DNA of 7,997 bases from Holophagae bacterium (GCA_030609785.1 JAUWTC010000095.1:1-7997), one strand, 5' to 3'. Numbered from the stretch's first letter, positions 1 to 6,294 are shown. Made by a program: numbers and translations. The notes: a model not told the origin generated them from the sequence alone.

Positions 1-3000
1 AGGGTGAGGTGACGATCAACTGTCGGTACTGGCGGTAGAGGTTGGGTTTGATGATGGCCTGTACCGTTCCGCCTTCGTCTTCCATGGTCAGGAAGACGAA
101 GCCCTTGGCCGTGCCGGGGCGTTGGCGCACGATGACGGCGCCGGCGACCGTGATCAGTTGGCCGTTTCGACAGTCTTTGAGCCGGGCCATCGGGGTGACG
201 CCACGCCGATCGAGCTCCGGCCTGAAGTAGTGCATCAGATGAGGGCCGGTGGTCAGATTGAGGCCGCCATAGTCGGCCATGGTCTCTTCGATTGCGCTCA
301 TCTCCTCAAGCGGTGAATCCTCCTCCGGCGCCAGTCGTTCGAAGAGAGGTTTGTTGCGACCGGAAACCTCGGCGACCTGCCACAGAGCCTTCCGCCGGGA
401 AAGACCGAAGGCGGCCAGTGCGCCGACGTGAGCCAGGCGTTCCAGTTCGTCCGAGGACAGCTCGCAGCGGCGGGCAAGATCGCTGGGATTGGTGAAGGTG
501 TGGGCCCTCTGCTCGGTTTCAATCCTCTCGCCGGCATCCCGCTTGAGGCCGTGGACCCACCGCAGTCCCAGGCGGATGCCCCCGCCTTCCCAGCGGCACC
601 GCCACCCGGAACGGTTGACGTCGACCGGATGGACTTCGACACCCGCTCGCTGCGCGTCCTTGACCAGGGTCGCCGGGTGATAGAAGCCCAAGGGCCAGGC
701 GTTGAGCAGGCCGGCGTAGAACGCCGTCGGGTGGTGGCACTTGAGGTAGGCCGAGGCATAGACGATCAGGGCGAAGCTGGCGGCATGGCTTTCGGGGAAG
801 CCGTAGAGGGCGAAGGACGTGATGGCGCGGACGACCTCCTCCTGGCCCTCAGCCGTGATGCCTTTGGCGCTCATGCCGCGTCGCAGTCGTGCCTCGATTC
901 CCTTCATGCGTTCGTGGGAGCGCTTGAACCCCATGGCACGGCGCAGTTCTTCGGCCTCGCCGCCGGAGAAGCCTGCTGCCACCATGGCGATGCGCAGGAG
1001 TTGCTCCTGGAACAGCGGCACGCCGAGGGTACGTTTGAGCACCGGCTCCAGGCTGGGATGAGGGTAGCTGACGGGCTCCCGACCCAGCCGCCGCTGCAGG
1101 TAGGGGCTGGTCATCTTGCCGGCGATGGGGCCGGGTCGGATGATCGCGACCTGAACGACCAGATCATAGAAACACTCGGGTCGGTTGCGCGGCAGGGAGG
1201 CCATCTGAGCGCGGCTCTCGATCTGGAAAACGCCCGCGGTGTCGGCGCGGCGGATCATCGCGTAGGTTTCGGGGTCGTCAGGCGGCAGGTGGGCCAGATC
1301 GAGGTCGACGCCTTCGTGGGAACGAATCATCGGGATGGAGTCCTCAATGGCGGCCAGCATGCCAAGGCCCAGCAGGTCGACCTTGATCAGGCCGAGGTCG
1401 GCACAGTCGTCCTTGTCCCACTGGATGATCGTGCGCCCCTCCATTGCGGCGGGCTCCAGCGGAACGACCTCGTCGAGGCGGCCCTGAGCGATGACCATGC
1501 CACCCGAGTGCTGTCCGAGGTGGCGGGGCATGTGGTGGATCTCATGCCACAGGCGCTTGAAGTGTCGGACGCGCCGAGCCTCCGGGTCGAAACCCAGAGC
1601 CCGGAGTTCGGTGTCGAAATCCCTGGTGCCCTCGTCGAACTCCCGCGAGGCGTGGCCGCCCAAGCGCTTGGAGATCCGGTCGACCTGTTCGAGCGAGAAG
1701 CCGACCGCCTTGCCGACCTCTCGTGAGGCGGAGCGATCCCGGTATGTGATGACATTGGCGGTCATGGCGGCGCCGTGGGGGCCGTACCGCGAATAGACAT
1801 GCTGGATGACCTTTTCTCGCTGCGGCCCCGAGGGCAGGTCCAAATCGATGTCCGGCCACTCGCCGCGTTCTTCGGACAAGAAGCGCTCAAAAAGCAGCTC
1901 CATCTTGACCGGGTCGACAGCGGTGATCGACAAGGCGTAGCACACGGCGGAGTTGGCGGCCGACCCTCGGCCCTGGGCCAGGATCTTCTCTCTCTGACAG
2001 AAACGAACGATGTCCCAGACGATCAGGAAGTAGCCGGCCAGGTCCAGCTTTCCGATCAGGGTCAGTTCCTTTTCCAGTTGTGCTTGTGCGCGCGCGGTCA
2101 GGGGGCGGAAGCGGCAGCGTGCAGCGGCCCACGTCACCTGGCGAAGGTAGGAATTGAGGCTTTCACCGGGAGGCAGGGGGTAGTCGGGGAATCGGTATCC
2201 GAGATCGTCCAAGGTGAAGTGCAGGCGGTCGGCCAGGTCTGCCGCACCGCCGATGGCTCTGGGGACATCGGCGAAGAGTCGGTGCATCTCTTCGGGCGCC
2301 TTGAGGTGGCGCTCCCTTTGGGCGTCGAGCAGGCGGCCGGCACCGTCCAGGGTTGCGCCTTCCCGGATGCAGGCCAGTACGTCGGCCAGGTCCTTGTTCT
2401 TGCGACCGGCATAGCGCACGCCTCCCGCGGCGACCACGGGGAGGCGGAGACTCCGGCTGAGGTCGATCAGAGCCCGGTTACGGTGTTCCTCCTCGCGCAG
2501 TCCGTGGCGCTGGAGTTCGACGGCGAGGCGGTTCGGGAAGAGGCGGTGGAGGTTTTCGAGGGTACGTCTGGCGGCATCGAGGCCATGGTGGATCAGGCGT
2601 TGGGCGACCAGGCCCTCCACTCCGCCGGTCAGGCAGTGCAGGCCTTCGGCGTGGGCCTGAACCTGGGCCAAGGAGGCGCGGGCTCGTCCCTTGGGGTGGT
2701 GGCGGGCAGCCTCGGTCAGCAGTCTGCAGAGATTGCGGTAGCCCGACCGGTTCTCGACCAGCAGGGTCAAACGGGGCAACGGTGTGCCCGGAGGCGGTGG
2801 GTCCGGGACGATGCCCAGCGGTCCCGGCAGTCGCGCGTCGACTGATGGTTGATGCTCATCTAAAACCCCAGGCTGTCGAGATGCGGGCCGGGAGAGCTGC
2901 ACTCCAAGATTCGGTTCTCTCCGGTGATCTTGCATCCCAGCGTCCCAGCATGCCAGCGTCCCAGCGGAGAGCTGAAAGCTCTCTTCCAACACCACCTCGG

Positions 3001-3193
3001 CACCCACCAAGGCCTTGATTCCCGATGCCTTTGCCGCCTTGAAAAAGCGCGGCGCCCCGGACAATGTGTTGCGATCGACCAACGCCACCGCCGGCAGTCC
3101 CAACTCCGCCGCTCGCTGGACGAGATCTTCGGGCAAAGACGCTCCCTCGAGAAAGGAAAATGCAGAGGCGGCATGGAGTTCGGGATAGATCAC
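1..3193 (-). CDS. dnaE2: Error-prone DNA polymerase DnaE2 (C family alpha subunit), C-terminus cut by window edge
   Basis: This is the translesion polymerase of the ImuA-ImuB-DnaE2 complex, extending primers past DNA lesions. The frame is open for 1064 codons from GTG 3193 to the left edge. In order: a PHP domain starting YPELHAASAFSFLEGAS (residues 3-19); GRGSAANS (408-415); the catalytic PDIDLD motif (447-452); QWDKDD (591-596) and KVDLLGLGML with the third catalytic Asp near 606; the GFPESHAASF segment (798-807); and an OB fold from about 1012, beginning QLITVAGAVIVRQ. The PHP metal ligands are degenerate (HAAS; DRN at 40-42), as I recall for DnaE2. About 65 extra residues (73-137) interrupt the PHP domain. 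The GTG start is chosen because homology begins there. I see no Shine-Dalgarno, and the frame stays open upstream through a repeat to a TAG near 3398, so the exact start is uncertain. Only the C-terminal tail should be missing. Confidence 0.96.
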   Translation of the reverse strand, partial: MIYPELHAASAFSFLEGASLPEDLVQRAAELGLPAVALVDRNTLSGAPRFFKAAKASGIKALVGAEVVLEESFQLSAGTLACWDAGMQDHRREPNLGVQLSRPASRQPGVLDEHQPSVDARLPGPLGIVPDPPPPGTPLPRLTLLVENRSGYRNLCRLLTEAARHHPKGRARASLAQVQAHAEGLHCLTGGVEGLVAQRLIHHGLDAARRTLENLHRLFPNRLAVELQRHGLREEEHRNRALIDLSRSLRLPVVAAGGVRYAGRKNKDLADVLACIREGATLDGAGRLLDAQRERHLKAPEEMHRLFADVPRAIGGAADLADRLHFTLDDLGYRFPDYPLPPGESLNSYLRQVTWAAARCRFRPLTARAQAQLEKELTLIGKLDLAGYFLIVWDIVRFCQREKILAQGRGSAANSAVCYALSITAVDPVKMELLFERFLSEERGEWPDIDLDLPSGPQREKVIQHVYSRYGPHGAAMTANVITYRDRSASREVGKAVGFSLEQVDRISKRLGGHASREFDEGTRDFDTELRALGFDPEARRVRHFKRLWHEIHHMPRHLGQHSGGMVIAQGRLDEVVPLEPAAMEGRTIIQWDKDDCADLGLIKVDLLGLGMLAAIEDSIPMIRSHEGVDLDLAHLPPDDPETYAMIRRADTAGVFQIESRAQMASLPRNRPECFYDLVVQVAIIRPGPIAGKMTSPYLQRRLGREPVSYPHPSLEPVLKRTLGVPLFQEQLLRIAMVAAGFSGGEAEELRRAMGFKRSHERMKGIEARLRRGMSAKGITAEGQEEVVRAITSFALYGFPESHAASFALIVYASAYLKCHHPTAFYAGLLNAWPLGFYHPATLVKDAQRAGVEVHPVDVNRSGWRCRWEGGGIRLGLRWVHGLKRDAGERIETEQRAHTFTNPSDLARRCELSSDELERLAHVGALAAFGLSRRKALWQVAEVSGRNKPLFERLAPEEDSPLEEMSAIEETMADYGGLNLTTGPHLMHYFRPELDRRGVTPMARLKDCRNGQLITVAGAVIVRQRPGTAKGFVFLTMEDEGGTVQAIIKPNLYRQYRQLIVTSP
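2783..2977 (-). other. In-frame insertion within the DnaE2 PHP domain
   Basis: After residues GAEVVLEES (64-72) I expect DnaE2 to run within a few residues into the segment that here reads PRLTLLVENRSGYRNLCRLL. Instead about 65 residues rich in Pro, Arg and Gly intervene (residues 73-137). The first part, SAGTLACWDAGMQ, is encoded by an octamer repeat. The frame is maintained throughout, so the gene is not obviously broken. Boundaries are by eye against remembered family sequence. Confidence 0.6.
2933..2964 (-). repeat. Octamer tandem repeat (4 units) inside dnaE2
   Basis: Four consecutive 8-nt units read on the plus strand as CATCCCAG, CGTCCCAG, CATGCCAG and CGTCCCAG. On the coding (minus) strand the unit is CTGGGACG. 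It is the same octamer as in the imuB tract at 3733-3796, but in the opposite orientation. It encodes part of the PHP-domain insertion of DnaE2. Confidence 0.85.
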
Positions 3194-3266
3194 GAGCGCA
3201 CTCGCGAAGTCGGAGGGGAAATTTGAACCGCAAAGACGCAAAGAGCGCAAAGGCGGCGCAGAGAAC

Positions 3267-3290
3267 AGGTTGAACCACGAAGACACGAAG
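3267..3290 (+). repeat. 24-nt direct repeat, copy 1 (downstream side of imuB)
   Basis: This stretch begins aggttgaaccacgaagacac and is identical over 24 nt to 5279-5302, in the same orientation. The identity ends at 3291 (c versus a at 5303) and at 3266 (c versus a at 5278). It overlaps the inner left arm of the nested palindrome. With copy 2 it brackets the whole imuB gene. Confidence 0.9.
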
Positions 3291-3316
3291 CGCACAAAGA
3301 GGAAAACGGAATAAAT

Positions 3317-3348
3317 GGAACCATCAGGTTCCGCATCCGAAAGGATGC
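3317..3348. other. Two adjacent perfect hairpins in the core of the palindromic element
   Basis: GGAACC-ATCA-GGTTCC (3317-3332) is followed without a gap by GCATCC-GAAA-GGATGC (3333-3348). Each has a perfect 6-bp stem and a 4-nt loop. Read on the plus strand, the second loop is GAAA, a GNRA tetraloop. A weaker third stem (tgcgg 3351-3355 with ccgca 3374-3378) may follow. The element is too small and unrecognised to call an RNA gene. Confidence 0.6.
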
Positions 3349-3523
3349 AGTGCGGGTACTGCCCCACATCGTGCCGCAACGAATTTTGCAAGCAGCTCTC
3401 AAACTATTTTCTTTGTGATCTTCGTGTCTTCGTGGTTCATTTTCTTCTCTCTTTGCGCTCTTGGCGTCTTGGCGGTTTAATTCCCTTCTCTTTCGGCCCT
3501 CTCTTGATCCAGGTTTCGCCGGG

Positions 3524-5197
3524 TCAGTCATAAACACCGTCCCCAAACCAATCGCCCGACGTGCTATCCCGGTAGATGCGATAGAGCCCCCCGCCGGAGA
3601 GTTCGACGTCCCAGTACTCCCTGGCGATGGGTTCGTCTTTCCACCACCCCTCCTCGAGGCTCCATGGGCCGGCGGCCACGCGTACCAGACCTTGGATGTG
3701 GGGCTTGGCGCCGGTCTCCGAAGCGACGGATATGGGACGCTGGGACGCTGGGACGCCAGGAAGCTGGGAAGCTGGGACGCTGGGAAGCTGGGAGGCGAAG
3801 AAGTGGAGATGGTCCGGTTGGCGAACCCTTTCGACATCGTGAACCTGAGGCGGGCGGGCACGGGGACCCGCCCCTACAGTGGATGAGTCTCTTTGACCCT
3901 TTGACTCCTCCTCCTCAACAATCACCTCCAAAGCGACCGGCGGTCGCAGTGCCCTGACGGCCAAAAGCCCCCGACCCCGTCGAGGCGCCGTCCGGCTCTT
4001 CGGCGGTGGGGGGGGGGTGAAGGGCACGCTTATCGTGCGTTCCGGCAGGTGGCCGTCAACAACCCGGGGTGAGCCCACCCGGTCGGGACCCAGACGGGCC
4101 GCCAACCGGGCCAGGGTGACGGCCAGGCGGTCGGGGTGGATCTCCGGCGGGCCGAAGAGGGTCAACTGGCCGGTACGGGGACGGTCGGGGTGGACGATGC
4201 AGCGAAAGGCCGCCACCGGTCCTTCGGGGGGGCGAGCCTCGATCTCCAGGCGGATCAGGGCCAACAGGGCTTCCACGTCCCGAGCCGGTGCGGGGAGACG
4301 GATCAGGCGTCGATCGACGCCCTCGGGTTCCAGCACCAACTCCAACTCCAGGAGGGTGCAGGCCAGGTCCTGATGGGCCAGGCGGAGGTGGGTACGTTCG
4401 AGGCAGGGGCGGAGGGTGGCCAGCAGGGGGTCGAGGGTAACGACCGGCCACTCCAACTCCAGTCCCTCGGTCAAGGTCGCCGGAGGGTGATGGGGGAGCA
4501 GCGGTTCGGGATCTTCGCCCCGGGCGGCGCGGTGAGCGGCCTCTCCGGCGGGGCCCAGGCGAGCTGTGACTCGATCTGCGGGGAGGGCCGCCAGTTGCCC
4601 GGCGGTTTGCACGCCCCACTTGCCGAGGGTTTCTCGGAGTCTTTGCGTCAGGTCAAGCCTACTGAGAGGCAGCGGCGCAAGAAAGGCCGCCTCGCCGCCT
4701 GCGGGGACAATGGTGGGTGAGTCGGGGTTGGCGGCGGCGATCCGGGCGGCCAACTTGGTGTCGGCAATGCCGACCTGAACGACCAGGGACAGGACCTCGG
4801 CGGCCAGCATGGCCGTTCGTCCGATCTCGCTTTCGCCGCCGTCGCCGGGAAAGAGTTTTTCCATGCCGGAAATGTCGGCGAACACCCTGTCGTTTGTGCC
4901 GGCTTCGACCCTCGGTGAGAGGGTGGTGGCAGCTTCAAGAAGGGCCTCAGAGGCCGACCTCTCGGCAACGACGTCATGGGCTCGGGCGATAACGTCCGGT
5001 AACCGGCTGCGGGCTTGCGCCAGGGTCGTGCCGGGTCTGAGGCCGAAACGCCATGCCGCACGAGACGCGGCGATGACACGAGCCGCTGTACCGTCGCCCC
5101 GGCAGATCACGATCGGCTTTCCGCCCAGCTCCGGCTCGGCCCGAAGCCGGGCGGCCAAGGGGAAACACGGCGCGAAGATACAGGCGATGCGGGGCAT
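3524..5197 (-). CDS. imuB: ImuB, inactive Y-family (DinB-like) polymerase, mutasome clamp adaptor
   Basis: The 557-residue product is the non-catalytic Y-family protein that tethers the mutasome to the beta clamp. The N-terminal palm aligns with DinB, but the metal-binding carboxylates are gone: IACIFAPCF (residues 4-12) replaces the IDMDAFF-type motif, and VFADISGMEKLF (105-116) replaces the SIDE region. A helix-hairpin-helix thumb lies near 191-215. A perfect clamp-binding pentapeptide QLTLF is at 344-348. The conserved C-terminus REYWDVELSGGGLYRIYRD (526-544) ends GDWFGDGVYD. About 65-70 residues (around 430-498) between RALRPPVALEV and GLVRVAAGPW look repeat-derived. ATG 5197 has a weak GAGAG 6 nt upstream. 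The gene lies 216 bp after the small ORF and is followed by dnaE2. I infer that the three genes act as one operon. Confidence 0.95.
   Translation of the reverse strand: MPRIACIFAPCFPLAARLRAEPELGGKPIVICRGDGTAARVIAASRAAWRFGLRPGTTLAQARSRLPDVIARAHDVVAERSASEALLEAATTLSPRVEAGTNDRVFADISGMEKLFPGDGGESEIGRTAMLAAEVLSLVVQVGIADTKLAARIAAANPDSPTIVPAGGEAAFLAPLPLSRLDLTQRLRETLGKWGVQTAGQLAALPADRVTARLGPAGEAAHRAARGEDPEPLLPHHPPATLTEGLELEWPVVTLDPLLATLRPCLERTHLRLAHQDLACTLLELELVLEPEGVDRRLIRLPAPARDVEALLALIRLEIEARPPEGPVAAFRCIVHPDRPRTGQLTLFGPPEIHPDRLAVTLARLAARLGPDRVGSPRVVDGHLPERTISVPFTPPPPPKSRTAPRRGRGLLAVRALRPPVALEVIVEEEESKGQRDSSTVGAGPRARPPQVHDVERVRQPDHLHFFASQLPSVPASQLPGVPASQRPISVASETGAKPHIQGLVRVAAGPWSLEEGWWKDEPIAREYWDVELSGGGLYRIYRDSTSGDWFGDGVYD
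3733..3796 (+). repeat. Octamer tandem repeat (8 units) inside imuB
   Basis: Eight uninterrupted 8-nt units run on the plus strand: TGGGACGC three times, CAGGAAGC, TGGGAAGC, TGGGACGC, TGGGAAGC and TGGGAGGC. On the minus strand they encode ImuB residues about 468-489, with an eight-residue period (ASQLPSVP, ASQLPGVP, ASQRP). Since 8 is not a multiple of 3, gain or loss of one or two units would shift the frame ahead of the conserved C-terminus. Confidence 0.92.
3852..3873. repeat. GC-rich hairpin repeat (GGGCGGG-CACGGGGA-CCCGCCC) inside imuB
   Basis: A perfect 7-bp stem with an 8-nt loop, followed by ctac on the plus strand. It resembles a dispersed 'GTAGGGGCGGGTCCCCGTG' repeat that I recall from several environmental phyla. 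Here it lies in frame inside imuB and encodes VGAGPRARPP (residues 441-450), as part of the same low-conservation insertion that carries the octamer tract. Confidence 0.65.
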
Positions 5198-5228
5198 GGG
5201 AAGCTCTCAGCTGAAACTTAAAAAATAG

Positions 5229-5258
5229 CCACAAAAAGGCACAAAAAGGCACAAAAAG
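5229..5258. repeat. Triple decamer repeat upstream of imuB
   Basis: Three 10-nt units, CCACAAAAAG then GCACAAAAAG twice, on the plus strand. In the cassette mRNA this is a U-rich stretch starting about 31 nt upstream of the imuB ATG. No promoter or terminator is evident from it. Confidence 0.75.
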
Positions 5259-5278
5259 AGAAGCCACCGGAACGAAGA

Positions 5279-5302
5279 AGGTTGAACCACGAAGACACGA
5301 AG
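5279..5302 (+). repeat. 24-nt direct repeat, copy 2 (upstream side of imuB)
   Basis: Identical over 24 nt to 3267-3290 and in the same orientation. It forms most of the left arm of the inverted repeat at 5284-5359. Confidence 0.9.
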
Positions 5303-5359
5303 AACACAAAGAAAGTATTGTCAATGAAACCCTTCGTGCTCTTTGTGTCTTTGTGGTTC
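5284..5359. repeat. Inverted repeat between the small ORF and imuB
   Basis: The 28-nt left arm 5284-5311 (gaaccacgaagacacgaag...) is the inverse of 5332-5359 (...ctttgtgtctttgtggttc), with 24 of 28 positions matching and a 20-nt loop. It is the same repeat family as the inner arms of the element at 3225-3480. It occupies the 216-bp gap before imuB, in which no coding sequence is seen. A large RNA stem here could act as a processing site or partial terminator within the operon, but that is inference. Confidence 0.8.
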
Positions 5360-5413
5360 ATTTGTCTCTCTGTGCTTCACGGATTTCCAGTGCCTCAGTT
5401 GATCGCTGGTCGT

Positions 5414-5524
5414 TCATATGCAAAAAGCCAGCACCAGGAGGGTGTAGCCGATGGCGAGAAGGCCGGCGGCGGCGAAGGTTGATTCGACAATGGCGCGTGC
5501 CGACAGTTCACTGGGATTGGGCAT
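5414..5524 (-). CDS. Small ORF, predicted single-pass membrane protein (36 aa), overlaps imuA end
   Basis: This ORF of 36 codons plus TGA starts at ATG 5524, 17 bp before the end of imuA, in a different frame. A strong Shine-Dalgarno GAGAGGAG (5539-5532) sits 7 nt upstream of the ATG, inside the imuA coding sequence, which suggests translational coupling. The product begins MPNPSELSARAIVESTF and ends in a hydrophobic stretch, AGLLAIGYTLLVLAFCI (residues 20-36), long enough for one membrane helix. It has no long cytoplasmic tail or recognisable domain. I do not recognise the family. Its place in a damage-inducible cassette recalls small SOS membrane proteins such as SidA of Caulobacter (a division inhibitor) and TisB of E. 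coli, but this rests on size and context, not sequence similarity. The ORF is short enough that chance cannot be excluded. Confidence 0.6.
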   Translation of the reverse strand: MPNPSELSARAIVESTFAAAGLLAIGYTLLVLAFCI

Positions 5525-6290
5525 TGGAGAACTCCTCTCGGTGAGTGGTGGTCAATAAGTCGTTTTCGGCGGGAGTGCCGAAAACGGCTTCGGGCAGGGT
5601 CAGGGTCAGCCGGGCGCGTGCCTCGGGCTGGTGGTCTCTGTGTTTGGTCAGTTCGAGGCGGCTCCTCAGACCTTCGAGCGTTCGTACGTCTCCAGGGCGG
5701 CCGGACCAACGTCCACGTGTTTTTCCGGCGATGACCACGGTGTTCGCTGCGCAGCCGCTGACGCGATAAGGGGCGCCCACCAGGGTGACGGCCCGGTACT
5801 CGGCGGTGCGGCGAGCCAGTCGGAGCCATGCGGCCAGAGGCGCCCTGCCCTTGACGGGGGGTAGGCCGAGGTCGATCGCCACCAGGGAGAACCCGGTCGC
5901 CACCAGGAGTTCGGCGGCGGCCAGGGTATCGGGCAGACGTTTCGGGCAGACCCACAGCAACCGCTCGAGGTCGATGCCGGCCGCGGCGGCCGACTGAGGG
6001 TCGAGGTGGGCGCCCTGGTCGACCAGGGCCGCGGGTTCTCCGGATGAGGTGATCCGCTGAAGGACGGTCAGGAGGATGGCGAACCGGCCGGACGAAGGCC
6101 GCCCGACCAGCTCGGCCAGCGAACCTCGTGCCAGGCCGCCGCTCAAGAGTGTGTCCAGACCGGGGATGTCGGTGACCAAGGGTGATGAAGGGGGCTCCCG
6201 TCGTCGGCTCAGGAGCAGGTCCGAAGCGCGGCACACACCGGTATCTGTGGTGGCGAGCACGGTTGTGATTGAGTGCCTTGTGGCGGCCAT
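5508..6290 (-). CDS. imuA: ImuA, RecA-like mutasome accessory protein
   Basis: The 260-residue product is the RecA-related partner of ImuB and DnaE2 in damage-induced mutagenesis. The RecA-like core is visible: IPGLDTLLSGGLARGSLAEL (residues 42-61) matches the RecA segment before Walker A. GRPSSGRF (63-70) stands where RecA has GPESSGKT, so the Walker A lysine is absent. ALVDQGAHLDPQSAAAAGID (88-107) corresponds to the RecA 'AEHALDP' region, and FSLVAIDLG (134-142) is Walker B-like. ATG 6290 is chosen because GGGAGGAG lies 4 nt upstream. An in-frame ATG at 6419 would add 43 residues reading through the promoter region with no homology. The gene heads the cassette and overlaps the small ORF by 17 bp. 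Loss of the ATP-binding lysine suggests a structural role (inference). Confidence 0.93.
   Translation of the reverse strand: MAATRHSITTVLATTDTGVCRASDLLLSRRREPPSSPLVTDIPGLDTLLSGGLARGSLAELVGRPSSGRFAILLTVLQRITSSGEPAALVDQGAHLDPQSAAAAGIDLERLLWVCPKRLPDTLAAAELLVATGFSLVAIDLGLPPVKGRAPLAAWLRLARRTAEYRAVTLVGAPYRVSGCAANTVVIAGKTRGRWSGRPGDVRTLEGLRSRLELTKHRDHQPEARARLTLTLPEAVFGTPAENDLLTTTHREEFSNAQSQ
5532..5539 (-). promoter_or_regulatory. Shine-Dalgarno for the small ORF
   Basis: GAGAGGAG on the minus strand, 7 nt before ATG 5524 and lying within the last codons of imuA. It is a better ribosome-binding site than that of imuB, and much better than that of dnaE2. Confidence 0.65.
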
Positions 6291-6294
6291 GTAG

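Larger units (their letters stand above)
3225..3480. repeat. Nested palindromic repeat between imuB and dnaE2
   Basis: Two inverted-repeat pairs are nested. The outer arms are 3225-3253 (gaaccgcaaagacgcaaag...) and 3451-3480 (ctttgcgctcttggcgtctt...). The inner arms are 3272-3299 (gaaccacgaagacacgaag...) and 3411-3438 (...cttcgtgtcttcgtggttc). The arms match closely with few mismatches. They enclose a core with two perfect hairpins. The element fills most of the 330-bp gap between the imuB stop and the dnaE2 start, so in the cassette mRNA it would fold just upstream of the dnaE2 GTG. It belongs to a class of short dispersed repeats found in environmental bacterial genomes. No protein-coding signal is seen in this gap. 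Confidence 0.8.

Noticed and set aside
428..2845. Long plus-strand open frames (428-1726 and 1775-2845)
   Set aside because: They lie opposite dnaE2 in the matching codon phase, show no domain, and result from GC-rich codon bias. The minus strand encodes clear DnaE2 motifs throughout.
3225..3480. CRISPR-like array from the repeated gaaccgcaaagacgcaaag / gaaccacgaagacacgaag units
   Set aside because: The repeats are inverted and nested rather than direct with uniform spacers, there are only four arms, and no cas gene is present.
4056..4619. 187-codon minus-strand frame inside imuB
   Set aside because: It is a Pro/Arg/Gly-rich shadow in another frame of imuB, where the imuB frame carries the clamp motif.
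5395..6234. 279-codon minus-strand frame overlapping imuA
   Set aside because: It is Arg/Pro-rich with no recognisable motif and out of frame with the RecA-like ImuA sequence. It is a shadow of imuA.
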